Of a stretch of 64,000 bases of DNA, positions 63,927 through 64,000 are shown piece after piece (within the stretch, counting starts at the first letter, position 1; every line of letters begins with the position of its first letter). Both the position numbers and the translations under genes were made by a program. Origin of the DNA: Saprospiraceae bacterium (GTDB lineage: Bacteria > Bacteroidota > Bacteroidia > Chitinophagales > Saprospiraceae); NCBI GenBank assembly GCA_013360405.1, contig JABWBR010000044.1:24212-88211 (forward strand). The letters are read 5' to 3'. The notes below the pieces were generated by a model. It had not been told where the DNA came from. It did not search any database and was given only the letters and a program-made list of their open reading frames with translations.

Positions 63927-64000
63927 TCATCCTACGGTTTTTAGCTCCTGTTCCAAACGTCGTCGCAATCCCAGGAAGTTATGACACACGTTTTTTTCTT
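63927..64000 (-). mobile_element. Possible transposase 3' end, continues beyond the window
   Basis: Minus-strand frame ending EKNVCHNFLGLRRRLEQELK TVG then TGA. The CHNFLGLRRRLE run is like the last helix of DDE transposases, but 24 residues are not enough to name a family. The 44 bp between this and the CHAT ATG (AGGCTGTTCAGTTTGACAGTG) could hold the terminal inverted repeat. The rest is beyond the window edge. Confidence 0.4.

Overview
The window looks like chromosomal DNA of a Bacteroidota, most likely in the Saprospiria or a neighbouring class. The signs are a PorP/SprF-type outer-membrane protein, a PorE-like TPR/propeller/OmpA protein and a type IX secretion C-terminal sorting domain (all T9SS hallmarks), OstA-like and DUF4293 proteins, an Na+-pumping NADH:quinone reductase operon, almost no Shine-Dalgarno sequences, and many TAnnTTTG promoter -7 elements. 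Intergenic gaps are full of degenerate simple repeats and short GC palindromes. The taxonomy is inference from protein types, not from a search.

Layout. 0.1-8.6 kb: secA, an AspT/YidE-type transporter, an AI-2E family permease and lepA. 9.3-13 kb: two T9SS-associated envelope proteins. 13-18.3 kb: pnuC, a glycosyltransferase, an isc cluster (iscS-iscU-iscA) in which iscS is interrupted, and a short methylmalonyl-CoA mutase subunit ending in a TTTCGGA repeat array. 18.6-31.2 kb: housekeeping and envelope genes (two Skp/OmpH chaperones, murI, trmB, dapD, an ABC ATPase, a lipid kinase, a Wzi/RemB-like protein, an amidase, a BaiN-type flavoprotein). 31.2-37.4 kb: an Rpn-like nuclease with a GIEQ repeat tail, a 1077-residue multidomain sugar dehydrogenase/cytochrome c lipoprotein, and an OstA-like LPS transport protein. 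37.6-43.4 kb: DUF4293, an ExbB-membrane protein-ExbD-ExbD operon, tRNA-Ser(GGA), tatD, an RNase HI and an SdiA-regulated-type lipoprotein. 43.9-48.3 kb: a Cys-rich T9SS cargo protein with an expression-type codon bias, and an AsmA-like protein. 48.4-54.9 kb: the complete nqrABCDEF operon.

55.1-64 kb is the accessory region. It has an ECF sigma factor, a membrane-anchored TPR protein placed as its anti-sigma factor, and a lipoprotein with an HExxH metallopeptidase motif in one tight operon. Facing it on the other strand are a LuxI/FeeM-fold acyltransferase, an isoprenylcysteine-methyltransferase-like membrane enzyme and a secreted metacaspase. Further on are a CHAT-domain protease that has lost its N-terminal part and what looks like the end of a transposase at the window edge. 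A DUF433 antitoxin whose partner toxin is cut to 20 codons lies between the two groups. The acyltransferase/carboxyl-methyltransferase pair next to a caspase and a CHAT protease, opposite a sigma/anti-sigma/protease operon, is the best candidate here for an undescribed signalling module.
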